In this document: one piece after another, positions 35,184-47,369 of the stretch
How the letters are laid out: each line of letters opens with the position of its first letter
Position numbering within the stretch: the first letter of the stretch is position 1
Assembly (NCBI RefSeq): GCF_001659605.2
Contig: NC_035164.2
Location: 23,478,500-23,542,499 of the forward strand
DNA from: Manihot esculenta
Lineage: Eukaryota; Streptophyta; Magnoliopsida; Malpighiales; Euphorbiaceae
Reading direction: 5' to 3'
DNA length: 64,000 nt
The notes under the pieces: generated by a model
The model's input: only the letters and a program-made list of their open reading frames with translations
Databases searched by the model: none
Told to the model about the DNA's origin: nothing
Program-made: the position numbers and the translations under genes

Positions 35184-37492
35184 TGTAACAGCCCGGAAAC
35201 CGAACTGCTACCGGCACTAGGATCCAGATCGGCTTAAGGCCGCCTAGACCCGTAGTAAGCCTACTGTGAACTCTGTGTATCTGTGAAATCCCATACATAA
35301 TCATACATTTTCTGTAAACATTTAAAACTTTTCTTTCTCCACGGCTTAACCTGTGCATACTCTATCTCTCTACTGTAAAAACTTGCCAGAGCTCTCATCT
35401 TAGCTCAAGGCAGCTCGAACTCATACTATGTTAAGCCGGGCTTTTCATACATAAACAGAAATCATTTACATAAGATCATGTACCAACTTAAAGGGATACA
35501 ACTCTTATCAATCAAGCACCATCTATACACTGTACATTTCCTTATCTCTTATATTTACATGTCCATACTATCTATTACATACATCTCTTTACGTTCTTCC
35601 TGTACTCTTCTTACATCTCTCTGTACTCTGAACCTGCACAACTGGGGATAGGGGAAAGGGGTGAGCTTCTATAGCCCAGTGAGCAGGAGCTATATAAAAC
35701 AGTTGATAAAACAGATGTCTTTATGCCATGCAGCACATCACAACCATATACATCAAGGAAGAAGTTGTCACCTATAGCCCTCCACATAACTGACTCACAT
35801 ATAGTACTTAACTAAGCACAGTGCCTGGGGCGATTAGGCCTCCTCCAGGACTTAATTTTCTGAAAAGGTTTTGTCAGGGCGATTAGGCCTTCTCTGACTG
35901 TTTTCTGAAAACGTTTTGCCAGGGCGATGAGGCCTCCTGGCTATCTAACTTTACTAACAGGGGCGGTTAGGCCTCCCTGCTCACACTTATCATGCTTGAC
36001 TCTTTACTTAATGCATATCATGTCATAGCATACCAAACTGAGGGCTAAAGGATCATCCAACATTCATCCGCATACTCATCACATTATGCAATGCAACACC
36101 TTCGTGAATTCTAATGCAACAACCTAATATCTCATGCTCCTTATGATGCATGAATCATGCTAAAACTTTCTTGAATTTAAAATATGCATAGTTAGTCCCA
36201 CTCACCTCTGGCTGACTGTAGACTGACTTTGCAGGTTCCGGAGCAGTGCTCACTGCTGATCTCCCTGGTTTCTCTGGTCCGTTCCTACACAAGTGGACTC
36301 AGATGAGGGACCAAACTCACTCCATAACAGTTCTAAGAACTCTCTAAAAGACCCTCTAACTATCACATAACACATGCCAAAGCCAACTGGACAGGGCACT
36401 TTCGGCGGCAGGTTCGGCGGCCGAAACTCCCTTCCAGAAACGAAACTCACCTACTTTCGGCGGCCGAACCTCTACTTTCGGCGGCCGAAAGGCCTATACC
36501 TACACTTTCGGGTGCACCTTCGGCGCCCGAACGTCTTGTCCAGAGACGAAACTCAACCTTCGGCGGCACTTTCGGCGGCCGAATGTGCATGACAGATCCG
36601 AAAGTCCAGCTTCCGGAAGCAGCCTTCGGCAGTCGAAGCCACCTCCTCAAGGCTTTCGGCGGCTGAACCTCCCTTCGGCGGCCGAACCTGGTTTCGCCCG
36701 AAGGGCAGAAACCTGCTCTGCTTCATGCACACCTCCTCCTATCCCTCTCCCAACATACACACACAACTCCTCAACATGCATATACACTTGTACATGCTCA
36801 AAGGGGTCTAAAACTAGCCTATAACCCTAACAAACACAACATCTAACATATAAACATGCTTGAACATCAAAAACTCTAAAAATCTCCTAGAACCCTACTC
36901 ATGCGGACTACCCCATAATCTTCCATAAAACCTGTAAAAAACATAGTAAAAGCTTCGGATCTATCCCTTACCTCTTGGAACACTTGAGGTTGGAAGCCTC
37001 TCACGTGGCGTTATGGCAAAATCCTCACGCAAAGCTCCAAACTTCAAACTTTGCTCCTTTTTGCTTAAAACTTCACAAATCCATAAAAACTCATCAAAAC
37101 CTTAGAAGATTTGAAAAAACACAAAACTAAGCTAAGGAAGAGCATGATCTCACCTAGGTCTGGAGAACTGGGAAGCAAACTTACCCATTTGACCGACCTA
37201 GGGCCCTTTTAAAGATGGGTGGCCAGTCCACCTTCGGCGGCCAAACGTGAGATCCGAAAGCCATGCAAGTTCGGCGGCCGAAAGTGACCTTCGGCGGCCG
37301 AACCTTTGCATTTCTTCCTTAGTGCTTTTCTTTCAAAAACTCACTTCTCTAACCCTTGAAAACCTTAAAACTCTGTGAAAACATACTTAAACTTTCTTTA
37401 AAACATATGTATGACCCTTCTAGAGGGTTCCGACACCCGAGATTCCATCAGACTACAGGAATTTCGATGCCGGACTCTAGCCGGGTATTACA
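35184..37492 (-). mobile_element. Solo LTR of a Ty3/gypsy element (family 4), minus strand, TSD ATCCG
   Basis: The 2309-bp LTR reads on the minus strand from TGTAATACCCGGCTAG (37492) to GGGCTGTTACA (35184). The target duplication ATCCG is at 35179-35183 and 37493-37497. It splits the 67-bp minisatellite and is absent from the empty site in copy A near 2397. Minus-strand signals follow the usual order: 13-mers at 37230-37305, TATA-like TTTAAAAGG near 37208, donor AAGAG|GTAAG at 36971, 13-mers at 36394-36700, acceptor TGTGTAG ending 36285, donor CAGAG|GTGAGT at 36205, stem-loops at 35821-35980, acceptor TTGTGCAG ending 35634. Confidence 0.93.
35821..35980 (-). repeat. Tandem stem-loop array in the family-4 LTR (four units)
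   Basis: Four units share the plus-strand core GGCGATTAGGCCT (with slight variants) but have four different stems, each still paired: CCTGG (35824) with CCAGG (35845); GTCAG (35873) with CTGAC (35894); GCCAGG (35918) with CCTGGC (35936); CAGGG (35958) with CCCTG (35975). Read in LTR orientation, the last unit also opens GTCC and closes GGCAC like the other families. Confidence 0.8.
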
Positions 37493-37497
37493 ATCCG

Positions 37498-38215
37498 GGT
37501 ATTAGTTCTGCAATACAAGGCATTTCATGCTAGGCCACAAGGCGGGAATCCGTCAGCCCATCCAAGTGTTAATCCCGAAACATAAGGCATCTAATGCCAA
37601 GTCACAAGACGAGAATCCGTCAGGTCATCCGGGTGTCAGTCCTGCAAAACAAAGGTATCTCATGCCATGCCACAAGGCGAGAATTTGTCAAGCCATCCGA
37701 GTGTCAGTTCCACAAAATGAAGACATCTCATGTCAGGCCACAAGGTAGGTCTACGCTACGCCGACCAATCGGGTGTTAGTCTCATTTCACAAAAGGTTTC
37801 TAAGGTATCTTATTCCAGGCCATAAGACAGGTAAATGCCAGATCGACCAACTGAGCACTAGCTCCATTTCACAAAAAGTCTCTAAGGCATTTATTACTGT
37901 TCTTACAATCACTCTCTGAAATCTAAAAGTTTTTTAGAAGGAAGAAGGCCCATTGTAGGCGGGCATGACTTTTTGACGATCAACAAAGGTGGGATGGACT
38001 GCTAGGTGAGCGAGTGAAGTCTGCAAGGAGAAAAATGAACAGAAACTCATCAAGACTGGTTGGGATAAGAAAATGCTCGGAAGCGTGCCAGAGCTAGAAA
38101 ATGCCTGGAAGCTCGTTAAGTCTAGTCAGAACTGGAAAATGCCCAGAAGTACGCCATGACTGAAAAATGCCCAGAAGCTCGTTAGGGGTAAAGAATGCCC
38201 AGAAGATCAATAGGT
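37498..38215. repeat. Minisatellites, duplicate of 2398-3115
   Basis: Continuation of the 67-bp minisatellite after the solo LTR, followed by the short AAATGCC-GAAG repeat at 38060-38215. Only scattered base changes separate it from copy A. Confidence 0.7.
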
Positions 38216-38224
38216 TTTAATATT

Positions 38225-40095
38225 TCTAAAATTATTGCGGGATAAATCTTAAACAATCCAACTTAACACATAAATTTCAAAATTTAAGCTCCACAATTAA
38301 ATATAGCCAGTATGAAATTGCCATAGCTTTAAGAATTTTAGATGCAGAAGTCATAAGAATGCCATCCTCATTGCGAAAAACCAACTTAATCTAATCATAC
38401 CAGATCGAACAATCCCTACATCAATGTTCATTTTAACAAAATCATAAGGTGGTCGACACCAACTTCCAAGCATAGGAAGAATTATAAAATTATTCTTTAA
38501 ATTATTTAGCATGAACATGTGATTTATCTAATACTTCAATAAAACGTTTTAAGCAAATTAAATCTTACAAATATAGAAAAGCATAAATAATGCGAAATTA
38601 CTTTGAGTCTATTTCGTAGTAGAGAGTTTTGAATTTAAATAAACTGATTTTTCTCTATTAAACCTTATTAATTTTACACAAACTTTAGTGATAGAGGTTT
38701 TTCTATAAGAAATGACTCTCATTTCTCTTATCCATAAAAAGTGTATGTGTAAAACTTATAATGGATAGAGAGAGCCGAGAGACAATTATATATATATATT
38801 GACTTAATTTAGTACGTTCATCAATGAATAAATACTATTTATTTTAATTAAATAAACATTGTTTAACATTATCTCCCTTGATAAAATTTTAGCCCAGTGT
38901 AAATTTTTATATTCTCTCACTCTTGATATGATAATTAAATAATATAAATTAGATGTGTATGGAATAAACAAATTCTTTCATTATGTTTTTCATAAATATC
39001 GTGCTAAATAAATTATTAAGTGTGAACTATGATAATTATACATTATTTAGTCATATACTCCTTTCATATACCAAATACTAATAATTTATCATAGTAGGAT
39101 CATAATGGATATATGTATAATATATCATTGTCCACATTAATATCTTAAAAGCCTTTTTGTTTTCCATCGTTAATTATATGCACACAATCATAATAAAACA
39201 GAAAATTTATAAAAGTATATCAAAAACCACATCATTGAACTCAAAGTATTTCATAGTTAATACATCATCTTGAATTTCTTTGATTGTAATATTTTAATCA
39301 ATAATCTATAATCATGAGATCACTCTTATATACGTAATAAATACTCTTTATCTCTGAATTTTCTCCTTAACACTAATTAAGAAAAATATATCATTTTTAG
39401 AAAAAAAATATTATTGCAGAATTATACCAATAAATTGTCAGCAGCTCAATAATCAATGATATTGTTGATTGCCCAAGCCCTTAGATAAAATTATGCATTC
39501 ATAATACATAAATTGCAATTTTAAAATATACCACAAATTATGCTTGACAATGCAGTGAAAAACTATATTGCCTTTTGCTCCTTCTATTAGGAGGAACAAA
39601 TATTCAAAAAATAGACTTTTTATTGCCAATGCATTCAGCAGATTCTGAATCAAAATATCTATTTTCAAGTGATTAGATTTTCTAAAATGAGTATGTAGCC
39701 TTTAGTTTCCTTAAAAGCATCTAAAACTTTCTTTGTAGCTTTTTTATAATATACACTAAATTATTCACAACAAATAACATAACGTTTTTATTATATTCCG
39801 TTAGGTTCCATATCATTTTTTGACATTGTTTAAAACTAAATTCATATCTTTTCTTTCGTCTTACATAATATGTTCAAATCATTTACAACAAGCAATAAGT
39901 CATCGATACACAGAATTAAGAAAATAAACTTACTCGCACAAACTTTAGTGGTATCACAAAATTTTACATTCATTTATATATATAATTTCCTTATTTTTTA
40001 TATCCCAATTAGAAGAAACTATGCAATGAAGCAACTACTTCTCGTAAACATACTGTGTGCAATGATTATTACATACAACATTGATGCATAAATAA
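38225..40095 (-). mobile_element. Degraded Ty1/copia remnant, duplicate of 3130-5000
   Basis: Same decayed RT (around 39876-40056) and RNase H (around 39446-39716) traces on the minus strand as in copy A, with the same stops, so it was dead before the duplication. Confidence 0.6.
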
Positions 40096-40344
40096 ATACA
40101 GTTAATATTTTTTAAAAAAATGAAAATCTGCTATGTCACTATAAATTTTTGAGACCTCTCCTTCATACATATTCCTTTTTAGGACCAACTACGTTTATTT
40201 GTTCTATCACCATTGGTTTATCATCCAATGTATATTATCCAACATAGAATAGCCAATGTAATGTTATTCTATATTCAACCCATGTACTCGAATTTTTTTC
40301 GTTTTTTTCTAATCGGAGTCCTATTAGTCAATACTAGCTATTCT

Positions 40345-42503
40345 TGTAATAACCGGCTAAACTCCGGTATCAGAATTCCTACCGTCCGGTGGAATCTCGG
40401 ATGTCGGAACCTCTAGAAGGGTAGAGTCATGTTTTTATGAAATGTTTTTATGTATTTCATGTTTTTAAGTAAGAGATTAAATGAGTTTTTGCATGAAATC
40501 AACCTTGGAGGAAGACCCAGGTTCGGCCGCCGAACATGCATGCACTTCGGGAGTGCCTTAGGCCCCCGAAAACATGAGCGAGGGAAGTCCAGGTTCGGCC
40601 GCCGAATATGGCATGCATGCGGAGGCACGTTAGGCCCCCGAAAGTGGCCTGGCCAGCCACTATAAAGGGGTCCCCATGTCCGAACGGGCGAGATTTTCTC
40701 CCCATCTTCGGCCAAGGTGAGTTCTCCGTCGCCCCTTGTCGATTTTGAGTTCCTTCCTTCGAGTTTTCTTGATTTTCATGAGTTTGCAACTTGGTTTTGA
40801 AGATTTTGAACAAAAGAACGAGTTTTAGAAACTTGGAGATCTAAGGGTGGATTTCTCCTCATCTTCGAGTTGGATCGCTTCTCCTCTCGGTTTTCAAGAG
40901 GTAAGCCTAGATCCGACCCTCCTTGCATGTTTTAAGTAAGTTTTAAGTTGATTTATGGAGTAGAAATGCATGTGTAGGATTTTATTGAGTTTTTGGTGAT
41001 TTTTGAGTTTATGTACAATGTGGGTTGTGTGTATGTGTTTAATGTGTATTGGTTGGGGCTTAGGATAGTTTGAGACCCCTGTGAGCTGATGGATGTGAGT
41101 ATGCATGTTGTAGAATAGGATTTTGCATGATTGATTGTTTGGAGACTTGGTTGTGCATGTTGGAGCTGAGTTTCTGCCCTTTGGTAGAACTCAGGTTCGG
41201 CCGCCGAACCCGCTTGTGGAGGTAGCTTTCGGCTGTCGAAACTTGCCCCGAAAGATGACTTTCGTCTCTGGAGGGCAGTTTCGGCCGCCGAACATGCATG
41301 AGTTTCGTCTCTGGAAGGGACTTTCGGCTGCCGAAGGTGCCGCCGAAAGTGGCTGAGTTTCGGCTCTGGAGGGACTTTCGGCCGCCGAACCTGCCGCCGA
41401 AAATGCCCTGTCCAGCCTTCTTTTGCATGTTTTCTATGATTATTGTAAGGTGTTTTAGGGGGTTTTTGGGGAGTATTTTTAGAGTTATGTTCATGTATGT
41501 TTGGTCCCTCATTTGAGTCCACCTGTGTAGGTTCGGACCCGAGGAACCGAGGACCCCAGCAGTGAGATAGCTGCTTCGGTGTTTTGTCAGAGCTAGCCAG
41601 AGGTGAGTGGAATAAACCTTACTGTTTTAAGATAATGAAAGTTCTAGCATGATTCACGCATCATGAATGCCATGAGATATATTAAGTTGTTTACATTAGA
41701 ATTCACGAATATGTTGCATTGCACATTATGTTGTTGATGTGGGTGGATGTTGGATGATCCTTTAGCCCTGGTATGATATGTTATGATGAGAAAGTCCAGG
41801 TTGTGCCTGCACTACGCCCCTGGCACCATGTAAGAGAAAGTCCGGGTTGTGCCTGCACTACGCCGCCGGCACGATTAATTATGTATGAGGGCTATTGGTG
41901 ACAAGTCTATCCTTTATGTGAATTGTTTGTGATGTGATGCATACCATGAAAGCATGAAGTTAATTAAATATTATATTAGTATTCTGCTCACTGGGCTCTA
42001 GTAGCTCACCCCTCTCCCTTCACCTCCAGGTTTGCAGGTACGGGCTAGTTCAGGAGGTCAGCAAGTGTAAAGAGAGGTTTATGTAATAGCCAGTAGTGGA
42101 CATGAAAATGATGTAATGATGTTAATGAACGGTTATGTAATGTAATTTATGTCCTTGAGAATTAGTTAATGTGCTTGACCCTAATATGTTAGCGGATCCC
42201 TTGATACATGATTTATAAATGAATTAATGATGTTTTATGCGATCCAAGCATATTGTATGTTATGATACCCCATTGGAGCATTTGTTGAGGACTCTAGTGT
42301 GAGGTTTATGTTTATGAGATGTGCATGCACAGGTTATGCTTGGAAACAGAAAAGAAAAATTTTTATAGCTTATGAACATGTTTGACCATGTATGGGATTC
42401 CACAGGTACTCAGGGAGGTATGTTAGGCTTGCTACGGGTCCCGGCGGCCTTAAGCCGACCTGGATCCTAGCGCCGGTAGCGGTCCGGTTTCCGGGTCATT
42501 ACA
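40345..42503 (+). mobile_element. Solo LTR of family 1, duplicate of 5249-7446, TSD ATTCT
   Basis: A 2159-bp LTR beginning TGTAATAACCGGC (one change in the usual TACCCGG) and ending TCATTACA, with ATTCT at 40340-40344 and 42504-42508. It lacks a 20-bp and a 19-bp piece found in copy A, each running from one 13-mer to the next. Stem-loops at 41794-41871, donors at 40901 and 41603, acceptors ending 41530 and 42037. Confidence 0.92.
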
Positions 42504-42981
42504 ATTCTAATGGTTTTTTATAAAATAGATGATTAAAAATTCAATGAGTTAGTTTTTCATGAATCACTCTTTAGTTACTCTTTAGTCAAAATTTCAAATA
42601 CTATCTTAAATGCTATTTGATGTTGCAACTTTGTTTTTTTCTCCTATATCCTAAAAAAATTGAGAATCGCAATAGCAAATAAGCGTGAAGCACTTAACAT
42701 TTATTTAAAATGTGAATTTCTCTCCCATAAATTAGGAGACAAATAAATAACTTTTGTTATCTACAAAAAAAGTGATGCATGTCAATGTACTTATGGTCAT
42801 AAAATTAAGAGATGAGAGTATAATCAACTTGTAATAAAAAAACATGTAATCAATAACTAATCAGTGGCATTTGACTTAGATTTAGGCAAGATGAGAATTA
42901 AAATAGAAATAAAAGCAAGGATTGATAAAATAAGAGAGAATTAATATGATATAAGAAATCCCAGAAACAACATGGAAGTGC

Positions 42982-45900
42982 TTACGAAATGTTAAGCTTT
43001 CCAACACCCAAATCCTCCTTGTATAGCTTCCAACGAACATTAGCTAATGCTAGTTTCTCTTTAGCTCCAAGCCAATCCACATTAGCCTGCTTGATTTCAC
43101 TTTCCAGATTTTTCCATTCTTCTAAATCTTTGGAAGCTTCGTTATTGGATTTCTCCAACTCAACCAAAACAGACTTCTTATGAGCAACAATATCTTCCTT
43201 CTGGGTAATTAAGAGTTGAATTTCAGCCTCTAGTTTTTCTTCTTCTTTTGAAAGTCTTGAGAATTCAGCCTCCTTGTAACTTAGCTCCTCATGTCTTTGT
43301 GCCAATTTTTCATCAAGAACAACAGTTTTTTCCTGACAGAGATGTTCTGCGAGCTTGCGCAGTTTCTGCAGTGTTTATAGCAACAGGAACACTCTCTCCA
43401 AATTCTGCCAGGTGAGAGAGAAGGTCTTCCAGAATTATCTTCTCACTCAAATTGTCACTGTGTTGAATGAGTGTAACGATAATTCCCTCAATATTGCTAT
43501 AGGCATTAGCTAGTTGTATAGCCTCTAATGACATATTAAAAAACCCTTTTAATGTTTCTTTTTGTTGCTGAACATCAAGTTTAGGTGCTTGGTTTGACAT
43601 GGAGATTTCACTGCTCAAAGTTCTAGTCTTGCTTGCAAGTTCTATAGTAGACCCTTGTATATTGTATGCACATTTGGGGAAGGTTTTCTAGGCTCAAAGG
43701 GATGATCCTACCATGCCAACAAAAGAAACATGTCTATCAAACATTAAAATATCGGTTTTAGGTGACCAAAAAATCTACAGTTTGCAACTTGAGCAGTGCA
43801 ATAGAAGGTGGAGTCATCAATGCCTATTCTATATAATATATAAAATGGGAAGAATCAGTACTTTTTGAATAAACTTTTTCTAAGCTACCATCCGAGGAGG
43901 TTCTCCTTGCTATTAAAAAACTTATAAATTAATGTGAATGAAGATCAGCAAATAACACCATCAGATATTATTATTGAACATTGCTCTTTTAGTGTTTATG
44001 ATGCTAAAACTTAAAAGTTGTTAAACCTAATATATACTGTATAACCTTATATATGCAATACATAAAAAGAACAGAATTACCATTAAAGGAATAGTCTCAG
44101 CAATCATTGAAGGAGGTGGTGAATACTTGATAACCTCTTTATCATTGGTGGGAATACCAGTTTGAATGCCTTCTATAGTCCGGTTCAGAGGTTTAGTTGT
44201 TAAAGGAGCTTCAATAACAGTTGTTGATACAACATTTGCTTTAGTATCAACTACTTTGTTTTGTAATAAAGGAACTTGGTTTGTTTGTGGTGCAATCACT
44301 GGCTCAGATGGTTTTGTTTCATTCCTTGCTACTTCCTTTGTAGGGTCAAGCCTGGAGTAATGCTGGATACTGTGAACAAGAACCTCCACTTCAACAAGAA
44401 GCATATTGCCCACAAGATTCCCTTCTGCAGAATCTTTTATTTTGCCAAGAGGAATGAAAGATTTGAAACCCCAATCTTTTGCCAATGCTTGGAATACATG
44501 TCGTGTGTCTACAAAATATATAAGGCAAAACAATGTTAGAAGCATTCTTAGACATTCCAATTATGATTTACAAAGGGGACAATTGTGATCAAAGTGTTCT
44601 CTCTTTTTTTTTCTAATTGATGTGAGACGAAAGGGTGAATTAGTGGAAGCTTATTAGAAGACACTGGAAGTGATTCTCAAATGGAGACTTGGACTGGAGA
44701 AGCAAATGCAATAAAAATTCTTCAATTTGCTGCATAACATGACAGGATTAGCCCCCTTGTTTGACTCCACAAAAGAAAGCAACTTAGAAGACTAAGCTCG
44801 TTACCAAATTCTGTAGCCAAAGCAGAAGCAGAAGGAATTATGTGCCAATGAATCTATAGTTTTTCATTAATGCAGCAATTTGGTGAAGGCTGTGCCTGAA
44901 TGGCACGAAGATGTAATCAAAGGTGTCAAGAATATGGTGGAGTTCTTGGGGGAGAAAAAAAAGGTGGTGTTGTATCAAGGACAACTTAATTTGAGAGATG
45001 GTACCGTTTCAACTGAATGGAAGGAAATAGAGAGGCTTCTTATAACGGAATGAAAGGTGTGGGTAGCAAATGGAGAGCTTGCTGGGTTTGTGCAAAGCGG
45101 GGGAGATTGAGCAGTATGGGTTTATCATAAAAGAAGAGTACATTGTTTAAACGCTTGCTGAAATTTATCAAAATTAACTAAATAGTCCTTATTTTTTCTA
45201 AGAAAAAAACTAATTAAAACATATCTATATTTTGTAAAATATAAATCTTTAGTTCTTCAGTCAAAAAGATGTTAGTTAACTTGTCTTAGTCTCTTAAATG
45301 TTTATAGTTACTATTCATATTGTTTAATCACTCTAAACAAGGCCAAAATAAATTGTCTAGCTTTTTTATTTTTAGGCTAAATTAAGCTTAAATTGTAACT
45401 TGTAAACTAATTTGACAAAAAAATAAAATGGGCTGAATTGAATATCATTAATAAACACAGATTTGGTCATGACTTATTTTGATAAGGATAGATAAATATT
45501 AAATAGGTAAGATATAAGATATGTGTGGTTATATAGCTTAATTATGCTGAATCAGAGTACCTTCTCTGACTGTCAAACTATTGTTGAGTTGATTTTTAAC
45601 TGCAAAGCTAATTTTTGCATCTCTAATCCATCCTTGTGGCAAACTTGTTGAATCAGCAACATCCAAGTATATTGACAAATGATTCACATTGTTTCCTTTG
45701 GGGAAAAGAAGCAAACACCTGCCGGACAATAAATAAAAAAGAAAAAAAATAAATTTTCAGGACCACATTGTTTCCTTTGGGAAAAATAAGCAAACACCTA
45801 ACGAACAACAAATAAAAACAAAATTTCAAGAAAATATTGCATCATAACAAAAAACGAAAAAAAGTTAACAAGAAGAGATCAAGAGTACCAATTACAACCA

Positions 45901-46568
45901 CCAGCACAGAAAACCTCTGAATACAGTTTATTTGTAGTCAATGTGGAAAAGTTAAAACCTAAGAACCCCCTTCTTTAATTGAAGGGAAAATCCATTGTGA
46001 CCTTCAATAGCTCTTCAGGTATTATTATTATTTTTTTAATTAATGTGATACTTAAAAATATGTTCCTCAAAAACATAAATATGTATATATTTTCTCTTGA
46101 AAAATTTACTTTTTAATTTTTATGGTATAAAAAAAATTAATTAATTCTTCAGTTTTCAAAAAATCTTTTAAAACATCTATGAAATTTTAAAAACTGCTAA
46201 TTAGTCTCTCAAATTACTCCTACAGTGTCTCAGCTGTGCAAAATATTAAAATTTTAAGTTATGAGAAGTGTGTTTGGTTGGTAAGAAACCATTACAAAAA
46301 TAATTCCATTTTCGCATCAACTTGCAGTATTTCTCAAATAGAAGGGCAAATGTGAAATCATGACTCATAATTATTTTTTAATTTTGTTAGACCAAAATAT
46401 ACAAAGACATTGAACACTTTAACATCAATTAAAATGAAAATTGAAGAACCCAAATCTTTTTTAAAGGAAAATCAAGAAAAGAAAGTTAAAAAAAAAACCC
46501 TTACGTGACAATGGAGTCCCACAAGTGCTAAAGGCAGCATGAGAATCAGGAGCCGAACCAGAATCCAT
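42982..46568 (-). pseudogene. MATH/coiled-coil pseudogene, copy B (five-exon paralogue)
   Basis: All exons can be traced on the minus strand: 46568-46505, 46012-45889, 45718-45561, 44508-44081 and 43707-42982, with GT-AG borders and matching phases. Unlike C, D and E, the first exon is coding (starts MDSGSAPDSHAAF) and would add about 37 residues before the MATH domain. Damage: TAA at 45977-45975 in exon 2 just before the NFSTLT motif, TAG at 43644-43642 in the last exon, one base lost near 43650 and one gained near 43327-43333. The MATH core (KLYSEVFCAGGCNW, DWGFKSFIPL) and the coiled coil remain readable. The last exon is closest to fragment A. Confidence 0.85.
44582..45540. other. Enlarged intron of pseudogene B with unidentified insert
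   Basis: The intron between the exons at 45561 and 44508 is about 1050 bp, against about 220-250 bp in genes C, D and E. The extra DNA, roughly 44590-45240, is less AT-rich than its surroundings and contains no recognisable gene or terminal repeat. Confidence 0.4.
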
Positions 46569-46675
46569 AGAGAGTTCGAACGAGTCCTAAGAATTAGTAA
46601 TGCTTCGAATGATAGTTGGGTATGTGAGTAGAGAGACGGTGAAAGACAAAAGTGAGGGGGAAATTCGTCCGTGCA

Positions 46676-47330
46676 TTAGGGCGTATACATCCATGGATGT
46701 AACCATGACACATAATTTTTTATTGGTTGGTATACAAATACACTTGTATATCCAGGTACATGCAATAATTTTTTTAAAATAGGCTTATTTGATCTTAGTG
46801 AAAAGTATAAGGACAAATATACGATATTCTGTGCTAAGACATGTGCTAGCTTGTTCCCTTCCCTTTTAATAAACTTGAAACAGATGGACTCAAACTGGGA
46901 ACTCAAGCAATTGATGTCATATACACTGTTCTGAATCTGAATATAAACAAGAGCACCCTGCAAACCTTGAATCAATTGAAGGCAATCACCATCAATGATA
47001 GCTTTAGAAAACCCTTGAGCTGACAATAAATTGAGCGCTTCCCTGTAAGCTAGCAACTCAGTTGTAGGAGGATCAGAGATATAACATAGGTTTGTATGAC
47101 CAATCCACAATATTGCCACTAAAATCCCGAACCACAACTGCTAGCGCACTACAGGCATTAACTAAATCAGTAGTAACATTAAAATTTACTTTGTTTATAG
47201 TGGTAAGAGGAGGTGACCAGAAAGGAGAATGTGCCTATTTAGTTTCTGGCTCCATAGTATCTTTTAGATTGCAATCTCTTAATTCCTTGTGAAAGTTTAG
47301 GGTTGAGGATATAACTTCACGAGGTTGTTA
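46676..47330 (-). mobile_element. LINE-type RNase H fragment
   Basis: A minus-strand frame of about 150 codons matches the RNase H-like (RVT_3) domain found at the end of plant L1 LINEs and related genes: TTELLAYREALNLLSAQGF, then AIIDGDCLQLIQGLQG and FIKREGNKLAHVLAQ. The reading can be extended upstream to about 47330 only with stops. No reverse transcriptase part remains, so it is a 5'-truncated remnant. Confidence 0.65.
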
Positions 47331-47369
47331 GATTGCACCAATGAAAATCGCAATGTTCCTTGATTTCCA

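Larger units (their letters stand above)
32960..43438. repeat. Segmental duplication, copy B (partner about 150-8377)
   Basis: Carries the same order as copy A: MATH 5' end, AT-rich DNA, two minisatellites, copia remnant, family-1 solo LTR and the MATH last exon. Differences are scattered single bases plus three structural ones: a second solo LTR at 35184-37492, and losses of 20 bp and 19 bp inside the shared solo LTR. Here the MATH homology continues past 43438 into a nearly whole pseudogene. Confidence 0.85.

Noticed and set aside
44276..44588. Plus-strand frames opposite the pseudogene B exon
   Set aside because: They are shadows of the minus-strand exon; the conserved MATH motifs are on the other strand.
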